Positions 32,484 to 32,850 of a DNA stretch of 32,850 nt are shown here, one piece after another. Location: the NCBI RefSeq assembly GCF_000309385.1, contig NZ_JH976537.1, forward strand, positions 5,603,563 to 5,636,412, given 5' to 3'. Every line of letters starts with the position of its first letter. The first letter of the stretch is position 1. The position numbers and the translations under genes were made by a program. Under the pieces are notes generated by a model, which was not told the origin of the DNA, searched no databases, and worked only from the letters and a program-made list of their open reading frames with translations. Source of the DNA: Nodosilinea nodulosa PCC 7104. Its GTDB lineage: Bacteria > Cyanobacteriota > Cyanobacteriia > Phormidesmidales > Phormidesmidaceae.

Positions 32484-32714
32484 TCAATCCGCGTCTTCAT
32501 CCATTAATCCCTGATACCGCTCTGGCAGCGCCCCTTCCCGCCAGAGCTTTTCCATAATGGCATCGCGCAACCACGCCGTCCGGGTCTCCTTCTCCCGCAT
32601 CAGCGCGTCAATATCCTCCGGCAACCGCACACAAAGGGGCCGCTCTGCCATGGCCACCTCGCCCTGCTGCTGAAAGCGGGTTAAATAATCTCTGCGGGGA
32701 GCCTCATCACTCAT
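32484..32714 (-). CDS. Small ribbon-helix-helix-like protein
   Basis: The product is 76 aa from the ATG at 32714; a GTG one codon upstream is in frame. MAERPLCVRLPEDIDALMRE, then KETRTAWLRDAIMEKLWREG, matches the strand-helix-helix layout of CopG/Arc-type DNA-binding domains, with a helical basic N-terminus before it. It ends 14 bp before the M15-like gene start on the same strand, so the two probably form one transcript. It may autoregulate the pair. The last 130 bp of the window are noncoding and AT-rich. Confidence 0.65.
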   Translation of the reverse strand: MSDEAPRRDYLTRFQQQGEVAMAERPLCVRLPEDIDALMREKETRTAWLRDAIMEKLWREGALPERYQGLMDEDAD

Positions 32715-32850
32715 CACCGGAAAACTCCACAGTTGGGGGGGCTTGAATCACCCCAAGTATACGAGGCTTTAACCATCCTCGGCTATTGATCAGTGGGGCT
32801 TATCGGTCGACCAATTTTTCCCCGAAATTGATCAGAAACTCTCATCAAAA

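Larger units (their letters stand above)
13185..32850. mobile_element. Putative tRNA-Phe-anchored genomic island (left end; right end not seen)
   Basis: A tyrosine integrase with a convergent excisionase-like gene begins directly after tRNA-Phe. The DNA to its right is a patchwork of defence-type genes, truncated genes, repeats and unknown proteins, with AT-rich stretches (17.4-22.9 kb) unlike the left part. I searched by eye for a second copy of the tRNA 3' end and found none up to 32850. The other attachment site is therefore outside the window or lost, and the extent given is only a minimum. Confidence 0.5.

Overview
The window reads as cyanobacterial chromosome. The HIP1 octamer GCGATCGC and near variants occur all through it, the protein families are typical of filamentous cyanobacteria (EamA exporter, PF04020 holin-like protein, Uma2 nucleases, heptad-tailed proteins), and the tRNA has no encoded CCA. 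GC content by eye is moderately high on the left (1-13.2 kb) and clearly lower around 17.4-22.9 kb. I would guess a Leptolyngbya/Nodosilinea-like organism, but the sequence does not prove the genus.

Layout. 1-1.5 kb: the frameshifted 3' end of a tandem-repeat protein, followed by a decayed or small-ORF region. 1.6-13.0 kb: mostly ordinary genes. These are a membrane protein translationally coupled to a Tat-exported class 3 lipase, a gamma-glutamyltransferase, a holin-like membrane protein, an IS110-type insertion sequence killed by one nonsense codon, acylphosphatase, a phytase/esterase-like lipoprotein, an EamA transporter, a membrane-anchored FAD-dependent oxidoreductase and a secreted PPC-domain protein. 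13.1 kb: tRNA-Phe(GAA), immediately followed by a tyrosine integrase and a convergent excisionase-like gene. This looks like the left edge of a tRNA-anchored genomic island.

15.6 kb to the end: the probable island cargo. It contains a NUDIX hydrolase; a DndA/SspA-type cysteine desulfurase; an AIPR-family protein behind two copies of a palindromic operator; a fused Xre-HTH/HNH protein divergent from a gene with an NTP-pyrophosphohydrolase-like fold, with two tandem 18-bp palindromes between them; a 21-bp-periodic degenerate repeat field; a truncated gene; a zinc-ribbon protein; a MITE-like element; two Uma2-family nucleases; a 1222-aa P-loop ATPase coupled to a DUF4007 protein; and a DNA phosphorothioation-associated methyltransferase with three small neighbours (172-aa unknown protein, M15-like peptidase, RHH-like protein).

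How the right half may work together. Cysteine desulfurase, DUF4007 protein, large ATPase and dnd-associated methyltransferase together point to a DNA phosphorothioation (Dnd/Ssp-like) modification or defence locus. The sulfurtransferase expected to use the desulfurase's sulfur (DndC/SspD, PAPS-reductase-like with a PP-loop) is not encoded in the window. A Uma2-family gene sits directly downstream of the ATPase, where I would expect it. Either the sulfurtransferase lies outside the window, the locus has lost modification, or this is a rearranged variant. The AIPR module and the HTH-HNH/NTP-PPase-like module each have their own operator-like sites. They look like independent, possibly undescribed, defence units packed into the same island.
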